Source: Hydrogenophaga sp.
GTDB taxonomy: Bacteria; Pseudomonadota; Gammaproteobacteria; Burkholderiales; Burkholderiaceae_C
DNA: 6,161 nt
Assembly: GCA_025458415.1 (NCBI GenBank)
Contig: JALOSN010000072.1
Coordinates: forward strand, 1 to 6,161
Direction of reading: 5' to 3'
Positions 5,406 to 6,161 of the stretch are shown one piece after another. How positions within the stretch are numbered: position 1 is the first letter of the stretch; each line of letters opens with the position of its first letter. The notes beneath the pieces were generated by a model. The model was not told where the DNA came from and did not search any database. It saw only the letters and a program-made list of their open reading frames with translations. Both the position numbers and the translations under genes were made by a program.

Positions 5406-6161
5406 TCAGGCGGCCTTGCCGGGCAAGCGCCGGGCGATCTCCTGCACCAGTTGCCGGGCCAGAACCAGCTTGCTGGCGCGCGGCAGCTCGGTGGTGCCCT
5501 GCTCATCGACCAGCAGCAGGGCGTTGTCATCCTGCCCGAACGTATCCGGGCCAATATTGCCCACCAGCAGGGGCACGCCCTTGCGCACCCGCTTGGCCTG
5601 GGCGTGCTGGATCAGATCGTGGCTCTCGGCCGCAAAGCCCACGCAATACAACGCGCCACTCTGGGCACGCGCGCTGGCCGCAATGCCGGCCAGGATGTCC
5701 GGGTTCTCGATGAACGACAGCGTCGGCACGTCGCCGCTGCCATCCTTCTTGATCTTCTGGGTCGCCTCGCTGGAGGGTCGCCAGTCGGCCACCGCGGCTG
5801 CCGAGACAAACACGCTGCAGGTCTGCGCCAGCACGTTGAGTGTCTTCTGCATGTTCAGCGCCGACTTGACATTGATGCGCCCCACCCCGCGCGGCGTCGC
5901 CAAGGCCACTGGACCGGCCACGAGCGTGACCTGGGCGCCCGCTTCATGGGCCGCGCGGGCAATGGCAAAACCCATCTTGCCACTGGACAGGTTGGTCAGA
6001 CCCCGCACCGGGTCGATGGCCTCGAAGGTCGGCCCGGCGCTCACCAGCACATGGTGACCGGCCAGCAGCTTGGGGGTGAAGAAGCGCGTCAGCTCGTACA
6101 GCAGCTCGTCCGGCTCCAGCATGCGTCCGTCACCGCTTTCGCCGCAGGCCTGGTCGCCCAC
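5406..6161 (-). CDS. coaBC: CoaBC, C-terminal phosphopantothenate-cysteine ligase (CoaB) part (runs off window)
   Basis: These are the last 251 residues of the bifunctional coenzyme A biosynthesis enzyme (also called Dfp). The CoaB domain joins cysteine to 4'-phosphopantothenate using CTP. The CoaC decarboxylase domain lies mostly beyond base 6161, and only its tail (GDQACGESGDGRM, a CoaC-type substrate-clamp region) is seen. CoaB landmarks in order are VLVSAGPTFEAIDPVRGLTN, with LSSGKMG at the nucleotide site, the SAAAVADWRP segment, KIKKDG (the lysine loop that clamps the acyl-cytidylate intermediate), ENPDILAG, GFAAES, and KRVRKGVPLLVGN near the dimer interface. The reading frame is open to the window edge. 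The GTG codon at 6161 is an internal valine, not a start. It is a core housekeeping gene, and nothing links it functionally to the tup genes. No clear terminator follows the stop in the 103-bp gap to the hydrolase. Confidence 0.97.
   Translation of the reverse strand: MGDQACGESGDGRMLEPDELLYELTRFFTPKLLAGHHVLVSAGPTFEAIDPVRGLTNLSSGKMGFAIARAAHEAGAQVTLVAGPVALATPRGVGRINVKSALNMQKTLNVLAQTCSVFVSAAAVADWRPSSEATQKIKKDGSGDVPTLSFIENPDILAGIAASARAQSGALYCVGFAAESHDLIQHAQAKRVRKGVPLLVGNIGPDTFGQDDNALLLVDEQGTTELPRASKLVLARQLVQEIARRLPGKAA

Noticed and set aside
5416..6057. Plus-strand open frame (213 codons) opposite coaBC
   Set aside because: Antisense shadow of the highly conserved CoaB domain, with a Ser/Thr/Arg/Ala-rich translation lacking any motif.

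Overview
This is a GC-rich window whose protein families and codon use point to a betaproteobacterium, most likely Burkholderiales/Comamonadaceae. That placement is inferred from resemblance of the translations and cannot be tested here. It holds seven protein genes, two of them cut by the window edges. No rRNA, tRNA, insertion sequence, CRISPR array or phage gene was seen.

Layout. (1) Bases 1-504, minus strand: the N-terminal 168 residues (signal peptide, TonB box, plug) of a TonB-dependent outer-membrane receptor. It closely resembles E. coli YncD, renamed PqqU after it was tied to uptake of pyrroloquinoline quinone (PQQ). (2) Bases 655-2968, minus strand: a three-gene operon in the order tupB-tupC-tupA, with 4-bp start/stop overlaps, encoding a tungstate-type ABC importer. 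(3) Bases 3082-4221, plus strand: a divergent one-component regulator with a ModE-type winged HTH joined to a periplasmic-binding-protein-like sensor domain. (4) Bases 4241-5302, minus strand: an exported metallo-beta-lactamase-fold hydrolase with a complete metal site and a probable Tat signal, convergent with the regulator. (5) Bases 5406-6161, minus strand: the C-terminal CoaB (phosphopantothenate-cysteine ligase) part of CoaBC.

Working model. The 113-bp gap between tupB and the regulator holds face-to-face sigma70-like promoters. An imperfect ModE-like palindrome sits between the -35 and -10 of the tup promoter, which fits repression of tungstate uptake by the divergent regulator, perhaps with autoregulation. 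TupA would capture tungstate (or molybdate) in the periplasm, TupB would form the channel and TupC would power it. The receptor follows tupA after 150 bp on the same strand. It may be co-regulated and bring a chelate or PQQ across the outer membrane, or be unrelated.

The hydrolase has its own good promoter with a perfect 18-bp palindrome at the predicted transcription start. This suggests control by a TetR- or MarR-type repressor encoded elsewhere. The PqqU-like receptor and the SoxH-like hydrolase both hint at quinoprotein metabolism, but that link is speculative.
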